From: JBFWWW01 sp050245975
GTDB taxonomy: Bacteria; Pseudomonadota; Alphaproteobacteria; Rhizobiales; Hyphomicrobiaceae
NCBI GenBank assembly: GCA_050245975.1
Contig: JBFWWW010000054.1
Span: forward strand, 1 to 20,232
Length of the DNA: 20,232 nt
Direction: 5' to 3'
The translations under genes were made by a program, and so were the position numbers. Below are positions 1 to 7,967 of the stretch, piece by piece; position 1 is the first letter of the stretch, and every line of letters begins with the position of its first letter. The notes under the pieces were generated by a model that saw nothing but the letters and a program-made list of their open reading frames with translations, searched no databases and was not told the DNA's origin.

Positions 1-1
1 C

Positions 2-28
2 GTGCGCGTGAACAAGCTGACGTTTTGA
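2..28 (+). CDS. possible 3' end of an upstream gene (partial)
   Basis: The first frame-2 codons read V-R-V-N-K-L-T-F and then TGA. The alternating pattern ending in Phe resembles the last strand of an outer-membrane beta-barrel, but eight codons cannot establish a family. It is listed only because something must end here if a gene enters from the left. An imperfect hairpin (CGCGGA at 47-52, TCCGCG at 56-61) follows and could be a weak terminator. It may equally be non-coding. Confidence 0.22.
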   Translation: MRVNKLTF

Positions 29-182
29 GCCGTTCTAGAGTGAGGTCGCGGACCCTCCGCGGGCGCGTTTACGACATGGTGCTTTTTGCGCTCTGCGAAC
101 GATCCCGCGTCACAGTTGGGACATGAAAAGCGCTAGGTTCTCCTCGGCGCGGACATGGGGTCCGCCCGAGGGAGGATGTTCG

Positions 183-1871
183 ATGCGCGTGTGGGTGTTG
201 GCTGCGGTCGCCGGCCTGGTTGCAGGCCTTGTTCCGGCGCAAGCCGCGGAGATCAGGGCCGGCTCGCGCGTCCAGTCCGTCATCGTCTTCCCGGTGGGCG
301 CCGAGGTCGCGCGGATTGCGAAGGTCAAGCTCGAGGCCGGCGATCATTCGATCCTGTTCAACGACCTGCCGGCCGCCGCCATCGCCAGCTCTATCCGCGT
401 CGAGGGCAAGGCGACCGGCAAGCTCCAGATCGGGTCGGTCGACAGCCGCCGCGTCATGGTGCCGCGCAACGATGCGGCGAGCGCGGCGAGCGACCGGCGC
501 CGCATCGAGCTGGAGATCGAGCGCCTCAAGGACGAGCGCGCGGTGCAGGATGCCGCGATCCAGGCGGCCGAGGCGCAGCAGACCCTGCTCAAGAATCTCG
601 CCGAGCTGCCGGGCCGCCCGGTGCCGGCCGGCACAAATCCCCAGCCCGTCGACTGGACGCAGATCCTGAGCCTGCTCGGCCAGCGCGTCGGCGACGTGCA
701 GAAGACCATCCTCGACATCCGCATCAAGCAGCGCGACATCGACCGCCGCGTCGCCGATCTCGAAAAGGAGCTGGCCAAGCTCGCACCGGGGCAGGACCAG
801 CGCACCGAGGTCAAGGTGTTCGTGCATGCCGGCGCGCCGCTCGAATCCGATCTCGTGGTGCGCTACCAGGTCGCGAGTGCCTCCTGGCTGCCGCTCTACG
901 ACGCCCGGCTGATGACCGGCACCAAGGCCGTGGCGCCGAAGCTGCAGCTCGTGCGCCGCGCCAGCATCCAGCAGCGCTCCGGCGAGAGCTGGGACGACGT
1001 GGCGCTGACGCTCTCGACCGCGCGGCCCAATGCCGGCACGGCCGCGCCGGAGCTGACGCCCGTCACGGTCGATTTCGAGCGCGAGCGTCCGCCGCCTCCG
1101 CCGGTCGCGATGGCCCCGGCGCCGGCGCGCGGCATGGTCCGCGACGAGGCGCGCGCACGGGTGGGCGCGGTTGCTGAAAAGGCGCGCGAGATGCAGGCAG
1201 ATCAGGCGGTGCAGGCCCAGGATGTGCGCGCCAGCATCGAGCTGCAGGCCTTCCAGGCGCTCTATGCGATCCCGGGTCGCGTCACCGTTCCCGCGACGGG
1301 CGAGGCCAAGCGGCTGCAGATCGACGAGGTGCAGCTCGATCCCGTCCTGTCGGTGCGCACGGTGCCCAAGCGCGACCAGAAGGCGTTCCTTTACGCCAAG
1401 CTGGTGCTGGCGCGCGACACGCCCATCCTGCCGGGCCAGGTCTCGCTGTTCCGCGACGGCACGTTCGTCGGCAACGGCCGGCTGCCGCTGCTGGCGCCGG
1501 GCGAGGAGCACGAGCTCGGCTTCGGCGTCGATGACGCGGTGCGCGTGCGTTATGCCGTCGTCGAGGAGAAACGCGGCGAGACGGGGTTGATCTCGTCGTC
1601 GAAGACCGAGGCGCGCAACTACCGCATCACGATCAAGAACCTGCACGAGCGGCCGATCGTCGTGACCACGCTCGACCAGATGCCCGTGTCGCAGAACCAG
1701 GACATCAAGGTGGAGCTGCTGGGCAAGGTCGCGCCGACGAAGAAGGACGTGGACGACAAGCGCGGCGTTCTCGCCTGGGAGGCCAAGATCGAGCCGGACG
1801 AGGAGCGCACGGTGGAGTTCGGCTATCGGATCTCCTGGCCGGCGGCCAAGAAGATCGAGTTCGGTCAATAG
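183..1871 (+). CDS. Mucoidy inhibitor MuiA family protein (DUF4140/DUF4139), secreted
   Basis: This predicted exported protein of 562 residues starts with a Sec signal peptide ending near A-Q-A-A (about residue 22). An N-terminal beta domain of the DUF4140 type (about 28-90, with V-I-V-F-P-V-G-A-E-V) is followed by two helical, charged stretches likely to form coiled coils (about 103-142 and 170-201). A DUF4139 region then runs to the C-terminus, with S-W-L-P-L-Y-D near 234-240. A Pro/Ala-rich linker lies near 300-320. The start at 183 is chosen because GGAGGA (171-176) sits six bases before it and the signal peptide begins there; an in-frame ATG at 123 would add 20 unlikely residues. The family name comes from a mucoid-phenotype association; the biochemical role is unknown. 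It probably acts in the periplasm. It has no obvious functional link to purA downstream. Confidence 0.85.
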   Translation: MRVWVLAAVAGLVAGLVPAQAAEIRAGSRVQSVIVFPVGAEVARIAKVKLEAGDHSILFNDLPAAAIASSIRVEGKATGKLQIGSVDSRRVMVPRNDAASAASDRRRIELEIERLKDERAVQDAAIQAAEAQQTLLKNLAELPGRPVPAGTNPQPVDWTQILSLLGQRVGDVQKTILDIRIKQRDIDRRVADLEKELAKLAPGQDQRTEVKVFVHAGAPLESDLVVRYQVASASWLPLYDARLMTGTKAVAPKLQLVRRASIQQRSGESWDDVALTLSTARPNAGTAAPELTPVTVDFERERPPPPPVAMAPAPARGMVRDEARARVGAVAEKAREMQADQAVQAQDVRASIELQAFQALYAIPGRVTVPATGEAKRLQIDEVQLDPVLSVRTVPKRDQKAFLYAKLVLARDTPILPGQVSLFRDGTFVGNGRLPLLAPGEEHELGFGVDDAVRVRYAVVEEKRGETGLISSSKTEARNYRITIKNLHERPIVVTTLDQMPVSQNQDIKVELLGKVAPTKKDVDDKRGVLAWEAKIEPDEERTVEFGYRISWPAAKKIEFGQ

Positions 1872-1880
1872 GTTCCGGGT

Positions 1881-1920
1881 AGACTGCGGCCGTCGGGCAA
1901 TTCCCTGTTGCCCGCGGTCT
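1881..1920 (+). other. Bulged hairpin between muiA-like gene and purA
   Basis: AGACTGC (1881-1887) can pair with GCGGTCT (1914-1920, one G-U), and GGGCAA (1895-1900) with TTGCCC (1908-1913) around a seven-base loop. A seven-base bulge separates the two stems. No T-run follows, so a classical intrinsic terminator is not supported. It may end the upstream transcript weakly or belong to the purA leader. Confidence 0.35.
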
Positions 1921-1921
1921 G

Positions 1922-1979
1922 CCGGTGCTGTACGGGCTTGTTGCACCGGGCCCTTCCGGTGCGGCTGATGCACCGGGAG
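1922..1979 (+). promoter_or_regulatory. purA leader with four alternating complementary 7-mers over the Shine-Dalgarno
   Basis: CCGGTGC occurs at 1922-1928 and 1956-1962, and its reverse complement GCACCGG at 1943-1949 and 1970-1976. Segments 1:2, 2:3 and 3:4 can each form a perfect seven-pair stem (loops of 14, 6 and 7 bases), and 2:3 excludes the other two. Segment 4 overlaps the likely purA Shine-Dalgarno GGGAG (1975-1979), eight bases before the ATG. The 3:4 hairpin would therefore hide the ribosome site and 2:3 would free it. The repeats are seen directly; regulation is inferred. Confidence 0.5.
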
Positions 1980-1987
1980 AGCTTAGG

Positions 1988-3280
<1,293 letters not shown>

Positions 3281-3287
3281 GACGCGC

Positions 3288-3303
3288 TCGGCACGATTGC
3301 CGA
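3288..3303. terminator. Short hairpin between convergent purA and nikR
   Basis: TCGGCA (3288-3293) and TGCCGA (3298-3303) form a six-pair stem with a four-base loop in the gap between the two convergent stop codons. No T-tract follows on either strand, so termination is inferred mainly from position. Confidence 0.35.
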
Positions 3304-3771
3304 TCAGCGCACCCGGATGTGCGCATGGGCATGCGGGCGACCGTGACCGTGCGCGTGGCGTTCCGTCTCGATCGTTGCCGGCATCATGGCGAGCTGCCCG
3401 TGCCGCACGCCGCGCTCGGCAATGACATGGCCGGCGAAGCTCTCCACCTCCGTGCTGCGGCCCCGGAGCACCGAAACCTCCATGCAGCTTTCGTGGTCGA
3501 GCGCAACGCGCAGCGTGGCAGTGACCAGATGGTGATGGTCGCTGAAGGCGCTGCCGAGCCGCCTCGGAAGATCGCGTGTTTCCTGGTTGTAGACGTAGAG
3601 CAGCCCGGCGACGCAATGCCCCGCCGGATGGGCCGCCGGCTCGTTGCGGGCAATGCCCGCACGCACAAGGTCACGGATCGCCTCGGACCGGTTCTGATAG
3701 CCGCGCGCGCGGATGAGCCGGTCGATGTCCTGAACGAGGGCGTTGTCGACGGTGATGGTGATGCGCTCCAT
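3304..3771 (-). CDS. nikR: NikR-family ribbon-helix-helix regulator with altered nickel site
   Basis: This 155-residue regulator has an N-terminal ribbon-helix-helix domain (about 1-45) and an ACT-like C-terminal domain. The beta strand M-E-R-I-T-I-T keeps Arg3, Thr5 and Thr7, the base-contacting residues of E. coli NikR, and Glu30 and Asp34 are also present. In the C-terminal domain Cys96 and His93 are kept. However, ungapped alignment by eye puts Arg88 and Ala90 where E. coli has nickel ligands His87 and His89. A cluster of three His (79-81) lies near the fourth ligand. The tail beyond about residue 135 carries six His in alternating H-x-H runs. The start is supported by GGAGG (3778-3782) six bases upstream. 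It diverges from a TonB-dependent receptor gene across a canonical NikR operator, so it probably represses that gene and perhaps itself. Family is certain; nickel as effector is doubtful. Confidence 0.88.
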   Translation of the reverse strand: MERITITVDNALVQDIDRLIRARGYQNRSEAIRDLVRAGIARNEPAAHPAGHCVAGLLYVYNQETRDLPRRLGSAFSDHHHLVTATLRVALDHESCMEVSVLRGRSTEVESFAGHVIAERGVRHGQLAMMPATIETERHAHGHGRPHAHAHIRVR

Positions 3772-3819
3772 GCGCGGCCTCCGGATTGAGCAGGCTCGTG
3801 CCCGATATATGTGCTGCGG

Positions 3820-3847
3820 GTATGAGAAATCAGAATAGACATCATAC
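3820..3847. promoter_or_regulatory. NikR operator, GTATGA-N16-TCATAC
   Basis: GTATGA (3820-3825) and TCATAC (3842-3847) form a perfect inverted repeat separated by exactly 16 bases. This is the published E. coli NikR operator consensus. It lies 48 bases upstream of the nikR start and 46 bases upstream of the receptor start, so one bound tetramer could cover both divergent promoters. The surrounding sequence is more AT-rich than the genes. No convincing -35/-10 pair could be fixed by eye. Confidence 0.85.
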
Positions 3848-3893
3848 TCGCCGTTTCCTAGCGTCCATCGAATGCGTGGCCTTGGGAGGCGGG

Positions 3894-6008
3894 ATGGTCG
3901 GGCTCGGTCGGGTCATCGCGAGCGTAGTCGTGAGCGGGTTGGCGACCTGGCCCGCACTCGCGCAGCAGGGTCAGCAGCTCCCGGCCATCACCATTCCGGC
4001 GCAGACGGTCACGCCGAGCCCGGCGACGGCGGGAGAGGCGCCATCGGCAGCCGATGCGCCAGATGCCGCGCTCATCGGCGTCGCGCAGTCGGGAAGCGAG
4101 GGGATGGTGCCGGCGACGCGCCTTGCCGCGGAGCCGATCTACAGGACCGGCGAGCTTCTCGAAGTCATGCCCGGGCTCGTGGTGACGCAGCACAGCGGCG
4201 AGGGCAAGGCCAACCAGTATTTTCTGCGCGGCTTCAATCTCGACCACGGCACCGACCTCGCCATCACGGTCAACGGCATGCCGGTCAACATGCGCACGCA
4301 TGGTCACGGCCAGGGCTATGCCGACACCAATTTCCTGATTCCCGAGCTCATGCAGAGCCTCGTCTACCGAAAGGGGCCCTACTTTACTGCCGAAGGTGAT
4401 TTCGCATCGGCCGGCGCCATCCATCTCGATGTCGCGGACCGGCTGGAGAAGAATCTCGCGCAGGTGGAGTTCGGAAGCTTCGGGCATCGCCGCGCGGTGA
4501 CGGCGATGACGGTGCCGGCGGGGGCAGGCACGATCCTCGCGGCGGGCGAGATCGTGCGCTTCGACGGGCCCTGGGACCGTCCCGACGACTTGCGCAAGCT
4601 CAACGGCGTGCTGCGCTATTCGCAAGGCTCGCGCGACAACGGATTTGCCATAACCGGCATGGCCTACAGCGGCCGGTGGTACGCCACCGACCAGATCCCC
4701 GCGCGCGCCATCACCGACGGCCTGATCGATCGCTATGGGACGCTCGATCCGACCGACGGCGGGCGCTCGGATCGCTTCTCCCTGTCGGCGCGATGGGCGC
4801 AGACGTCGGGCGGGGTTGCAACGCGCGCCAGTGCCTACGTGGTGCGCAGCGAACTCGAGCTGTTCAACAATTTCACCTATGTCCTGAACGATCCCGTCAA
4901 CGGCGACCAGTTCAAGCAGACCGATGGCCGCCTCATCGCAGGCGCCGAGGTGAGCCGGACGTATTCCGGGATGCTGTCGGGCGTCGCCAGCGCAACAACC
5001 GTGGGTCTGCAGACCCGCTTCGACGACATCCGTGTCGGCTTGTTCAACACCGCGCAGCGCAGCGTGCTGTCGACGGTGCGCGATGACCGCGTGCGCGAGG
5101 CGAGCGTCGGCATCTACGCGGAAAACACGCTGCGCTGGACATCCTGGCTGCGTAGCACTGCCGGCCTGCGCGGTGATCTCTATGCGACCGACGTCGACAG
5201 CAACCTGTCTGTCAATTCGGGGAGCGACCGCGACGGGATTGTCAGTCCGAAATTCGGCCTCGTGCTCGGTCCGTGGGCGCGAACGGAGCTGTACCTCAAT
5301 GCCGGCACCGGCTTTCACAGCAACGACGCGCGCGGCACCGTGATCAGCGTCGATCCCGTGAGCGGCGCGCCGGCGGACAGGGTGCCGTTCCTGGTGCGCT
5401 CCAAGGGAGCGGAAGTGGGCGTGCGCAGCGCGGCGGTGCCTGGCGTGTCCACGACATTTGCCGCCTTCGTCCTCGATTTCGACTCCGAAATCGTGTTCGT
5501 CGGCGATGCCGGTACGACGGAAGCAAGCCGGCCGAGCCGCCGGCTGGGCCTGGAATACACCCTGCGGGCGGCGCTTTCGTCATGGCTTACATTCGAGCTC
5601 GACGCGGCTTACACGCGCGCGCGCTTCCTGACGGACGATCCGTCGGCGCCCGGCCGCTTCATCCCCGGTGCGACGGAAGGCGTCGTCGCTGCCGGCCTGT
5701 CGTTCGACAATGTGCTGGGCGGCTGGTTCGGCGGTCTGCGCGTGCGCTATTTCGGCCCGCGGCCGCTGATCGAGGACAACAGCACGCGTTCGAAATCGAG
5801 CACGCCGGTTTCGGCGCGGCTGGGCTATCGCTTCGCCGATGGCCTGAGTTTGCGCCTCGATGCCTTCAACCTGTTCGATCAGAAGGCAAGCCAGATCGAC
5901 TATTTCTACGCCTCGCGGCTGCCGGGCGAGCCGGGGGCCGTGGACGACATCCATTTCCATCCGCTGGAGCCGCGGTCGGTCCGGGTTTCGCTCACCAAGC
6001 GGTGGTAG
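3894..6008 (+). CDS. TonB-dependent outer-membrane receptor, NikR-linked
   Basis: This 704-residue receptor has a signal peptide ending at A-L-A (residue 23), a TonB-box-like L-P-A-I-T-I (29-34) and a plug domain with L-R-G-F-N-L-D-H-G-T and V-N-G-M-P-V-N. A 22-strand barrel presumably follows, and the protein ends in K-R-W, an aromatic terminus typical of barrels. A histidine motif T-H-G-H-G follows the plug core at 135-139, and I-H-F-H lies close to the C-terminus; both could touch a metal or metal chelate. The start at 894 bases past 3000 is chosen because GGGAGG (3884-3889) precedes it and the signal peptide begins there; the in-frame ATG at 3822 lies inside the operator. Given the divergent nikR and operator, the substrate is probably nickel, a related metal or its chelate. 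Binding-site evidence is indirect. No inner-membrane partner lies adjacent. Confidence 0.85.
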   Translation: MVGLGRVIASVVVSGLATWPALAQQGQQLPAITIPAQTVTPSPATAGEAPSAADAPDAALIGVAQSGSEGMVPATRLAAEPIYRTGELLEVMPGLVVTQHSGEGKANQYFLRGFNLDHGTDLAITVNGMPVNMRTHGHGQGYADTNFLIPELMQSLVYRKGPYFTAEGDFASAGAIHLDVADRLEKNLAQVEFGSFGHRRAVTAMTVPAGAGTILAAGEIVRFDGPWDRPDDLRKLNGVLRYSQGSRDNGFAITGMAYSGRWYATDQIPARAITDGLIDRYGTLDPTDGGRSDRFSLSARWAQTSGGVATRASAYVVRSELELFNNFTYVLNDPVNGDQFKQTDGRLIAGAEVSRTYSGMLSGVASATTVGLQTRFDDIRVGLFNTAQRSVLSTVRDDRVREASVGIYAENTLRWTSWLRSTAGLRGDLYATDVDSNLSVNSGSDRDGIVSPKFGLVLGPWARTELYLNAGTGFHSNDARGTVISVDPVSGAPADRVPFLVRSKGAEVGVRSAAVPGVSTTFAAFVLDFDSEIVFVGDAGTTEASRPSRRLGLEYTLRAALSSWLTFELDAAYTRARFLTDDPSAPGRFIPGATEGVVAAGLSFDNVLGGWFGGLRVRYFGPRPLIEDNSTRSKSSTPVSARLGYRFADGLSLRLDAFNLFDQKASQIDYFYASRLPGEPGAVDDIHFHPLEPRSVRVSLTKRW

Positions 6009-6010
6009 AG

Positions 6011-6029
6011 GGCCGCATCGGCCAGACTT
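6011..6029 (+). terminator. Possible terminator after the TonB-dependent receptor
   Basis: GGCCG (6011-6015) and CGGCC (6019-6023) form a short stem with a three-base loop just after the stop codon, followed by a short T-run (AGACTTT). The stem is only five pairs, so efficiency is uncertain. Confidence 0.35.
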
Positions 6030-6261
6030 TGCGTTTCGATTGCGTATCAGTTGCTGCGGGATAATGAACGTTGTAAAATTTATTACTCAAGTAAAATCAA
6101 AGACATAAGGCTGATTTTTCGGACTTTTGTGTTTCAGAGGCTTGCGGTTACGGGAAACTGAACTTAGATCAATTTCCGTGAATGACGCCCTGGGAACGCT
6201 CCTGACACCGGACCCTGGGCCCTCGTGAAGGACTGAAACGCTCAAGTCTCGGAGACCGACC
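6030..6261. promoter_or_regulatory. AT-rich intergenic region upstream of the small secreted protein
   Basis: I see no gene in this stretch. Bases from about 6060 to 6175 are far more AT-rich than the surroundings. They contain a direct repeat of GTAAAAT (6073-6079 and 6091-6097) and the inverted repeat TTACT-CA-AGTAA (6083-6094). A possible promoter is TTGCGG (6142-6147), 16 bases, TTAGAT (6164-6169), giving a leader of about 85 bases. The promoter call is by eye and weak. Confidence 0.35.
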
Positions 6262-6516
6262 ATGACCAAGAAACTCGTACTGGGCGCGCTGGCCGCCATG
6301 ATCGCCGGCTCTGCTGCAGCGGTTCCCGCTGCCGAAGCTCATCCCCGCCGCGTCGTGGTGCGCGTCGGTCCGGTCTACGCCTACGGAGGTCCGTACCGGT
6401 ACTACCGCCACCACCCGCGCTATTTCGTTCGCTACGCCTGGGCGCCCTCCTGCGCCTACGGGTTCTGGACCTGGCGGCACGGCTACCGCCGCTTCGTCTG
6501 CACCAGTTGGTTCTGA
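6262..6516 (+). CDS. Small secreted Tyr/Arg-rich protein, function unknown
   Basis: This 84-residue protein has a clear Sec signal peptide (K-K then a hydrophobic stretch, cleavage near A-E-A at residue 26). The mature part of about 58 residues holds nine Tyr, ten Arg, four Trp and two Cys (64 and 80), the Cys possibly forming a disulfide. It is basic and aromatic, as in several small exported proteins of rhizobia with no known role. GGAG (6251-6254) sits seven bases before the ATG inside a small palindrome, GTCTC-G-GAGAC. A strong GC-rich hairpin follows the gene, so it is probably a monocistronic unit with its own promoter in the AT-rich gap. I do not recognise a named family. Confidence 0.7.
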   Translation: MTKKLVLGALAAMIAGSAAAVPAAEAHPRRVVVRVGPVYAYGGPYRYYRHHPRYFVRYAWAPSCAYGFWTWRHGYRRFVCTSWF

Positions 6517-6542
6517 AGCGCCTGAGGCTGTCCTGCAGCCTC

Positions 6543-6567
6543 CGCGGGGGAGACGGCCTCCCCCGCG
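6543..6567 (+). terminator. Strong hairpin after the small secreted protein gene
   Basis: CGCGGGGGAG (6543-6552) and CTCCCCCGCG (6558-6567) form a perfect ten-pair stem with a five-base loop, 26 bases after the stop codon. No clean T-run follows (TCTCCAGTTT), but the stem is strong and separates two unlike genes. Confidence 0.5.
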
Positions 6568-6605
6568 TCTCCAGTTTCCCGCACCGTTCCCGCTGAGGAT
6601 TTCCC

Positions 6606-7370
6606 ATGTCGAAGCCGGATGATCCGCGCCACGCCAGCGCGCCGCTGCCGATGCATGTCGTCCTTGCCGTTCCGCGTCAGGCCGGCACCGCGCTCGCCGG
6701 CGCCCTCTCGTCACATGGCTATCGCGTCACGACGACGACCTCGCAGCGCCAGGCCCGCTTCATCGTCGAGCAGAACCCCGCCGGCGCCATCGTCATCGAT
6801 ATCTCGGCGGCGGCCGACGAAGAGCCGCTGGCGCTCATCCACCGGCTCGCCGGGCAAGGTCCCATCCATATCCTCGCGCTCACCGCGTCCGCCGATGCCG
6901 TCGACCGCATCGTCGCCCTGCAGGCTGGCGCCGACGACTGCCTCGCGCTTCCCGTCGAGCCGCGCGAGGTGGTGGCGCGGCTCGCGGCCCTGCGACGCCG
7001 GCGCGCCAGGACGCTGGAGGAGGGCCGGCTGAGCGCTGGGGGCGGGCCGCGCGCGCTGCATTTCGGCCGCATGATGCTCGACCTGGACGCCGGCTGCCTG
7101 TTCGGTCCCGAGGGCCGCGAGCTGCCGGTGACGCGGCTCGAGCTGGAGCTGCTGCGCACCTTCGCCGCCAACCCCAACCGCGTTCTCAACCGCGATCAGC
7201 TGAGCGAGCTGGCGCACGGCCGCGTCTGGTCTCCGCTCGACCGCTCGCTGGATATCCGCATCTCGCGCCTGCGCGCCAAGATCGAGCCCGACCCGGCCCA
7301 TCCACGCCACATCGTGACGGTGCGCGGCATCGGCTATCGCTTCGCGGTGGAAGCGCGTGCCTCAGCCTGA
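6606..7370 (+). CDS. OmpR-type winged-helix regulator with degenerate receiver domain
   Basis: This 254-residue cytoplasmic regulator has an N-terminal receiver-like domain (about 16-128) and an OmpR/PhoB winged helix (about 150-250). The latter shows D-R-S-L-D-I-R-I-S-R-L-R-A-K-I-E and T-V-R-G-I-G-Y-R-F. The receiver is atypical: the acidic pair that binds magnesium is replaced by Val22-Pro23, and the conserved Lys of the L-T-K-P motif is Leu115 (L-A-L-P). The phosphoacceptor Asp65 and switch Thr93 remain. Normal phosphorylation is therefore doubtful. No histidine kinase is adjacent, so it is an orphan here. GAGGA (6595-6599) lies six bases before the ATG. Its 3' end overlaps the convergent GNAT gene by nine bases. 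Targets are unknown. Confidence 0.85.
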   Translation: MSKPDDPRHASAPLPMHVVLAVPRQAGTALAGALSSHGYRVTTTTSQRQARFIVEQNPAGAIVIDISAAADEEPLALIHRLAGQGPIHILALTASADAVDRIVALQAGADDCLALPVEPREVVARLAALRRRRARTLEEGRLSAGGGPRALHFGRMMLDLDAGCLFGPEGRELPVTRLELELLRTFAANPNRVLNRDQLSELAHGRVWSPLDRSLDIRISRLRAKIEPDPAHPRHIVTVRGIGYRFAVEARASA

Positions 7371-7880
7371 ACGGTCGGCGGCGACAAGGCCGCGATAGCC
7401 GGCAAGAGCGCCCGGAATGAGCTCGGCGGCGAGCAGGCGCGCGGGATCGACCGGGCCCGGCAGCGCGATCTGCCCCATGGCGACGCGCACGAAACCGAGA
7501 CGGCTGTAATAGGGCTCATCGCCCACCAGCAGCACGAGCGCCTCGCCCGCGGCGCGGGCCGCATCGAGCCCTTCGGCGACCAGTCTGCGCCCATAGCCGA
7601 GATTGGCGAACGCGGGATCGACGGCGAGCGGACCGAGCAGCAGCGCGCCGGGTTTGCCGCCGACCGTCACCGGCGTGAAGCGGACGGCCGCGATCAGCCG
7701 ATCGCCGGAAAAGCCGGCGCGGCAGAAGCGCGAGAACGGCGCCAGTCCCTCGCGGATGCGATAGGCGGTGCGCACGAACCGGCCGGGGCCGAACACGCGC
7801 GCCTGCAGGTCCAGGATGGCCGGCATGTCGCCGGCGGCGACGGGACGCGTGGAAAGGGGCGGCGGGCTGGAGGCTGACAT
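7362..7880 (-). CDS. GNAT-family N-acetyltransferase (YhbS-like)
   Basis: This 172-residue protein resembles GNAT acetyltransferases, which move acetyl from acetyl-CoA to an amine. The core strand L-L-G-P-L-A-V-D-P is followed by N-L-G-Y-G-R-R-L, the acetyl-CoA pyrophosphate loop (Q/R-x-x-G-x-G/A type) at about 93-100. V-G-D-E-P-Y-Y-S-R-L-G-F matches the YhbS-like subgroup (COG3153). The substrate cannot be read from the sequence. The gene lies 87 bases downstream of the Nudix gene on the same strand, so they may share a transcript. No strong Shine-Dalgarno is visible before the ATG at 7880. It overlaps the convergent regulator gene by nine bases. Confidence 0.85.
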   Translation of the reverse strand: MSASSPPPLSTRPVAAGDMPAILDLQARVFGPGRFVRTAYRIREGLAPFSRFCRAGFSGDRLIAAVRFTPVTVGGKPGALLLGPLAVDPAFANLGYGRRLVAEGLDAARAAGEALVLLVGDEPYYSRLGFVRVAMGQIALPGPVDPARLLAAELIPGALAGYRGLVAADRSG

Positions 7881-7967
7881 GAGAGCGGGTGGCGGTCTTG
7901 TGTCGGGACGGGACGCGGGCCCTCTAGCACGCGGTCCGGCCCAGGGCCAGCGATCCGCGCGAGACGG

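Noticed and set aside
69..1973. Long minus-strand open frame (634 codons) opposite the MuiA-like gene
   Set aside because: It has Arg/Leu/His-rich low-information sequence, no recognisable domain, and is the expected shadow of a GC-rich gene whose plus-strand frame has a signal peptide and family motifs.
3786..3893. N-terminal extension of the receptor gene to an upstream start at 3786 or 3822
   Set aside because: It would place the NikR operator inside the coding region and put about 24-36 polar residues before a clean signal peptide; the start at 3894 has its own ribosome site.
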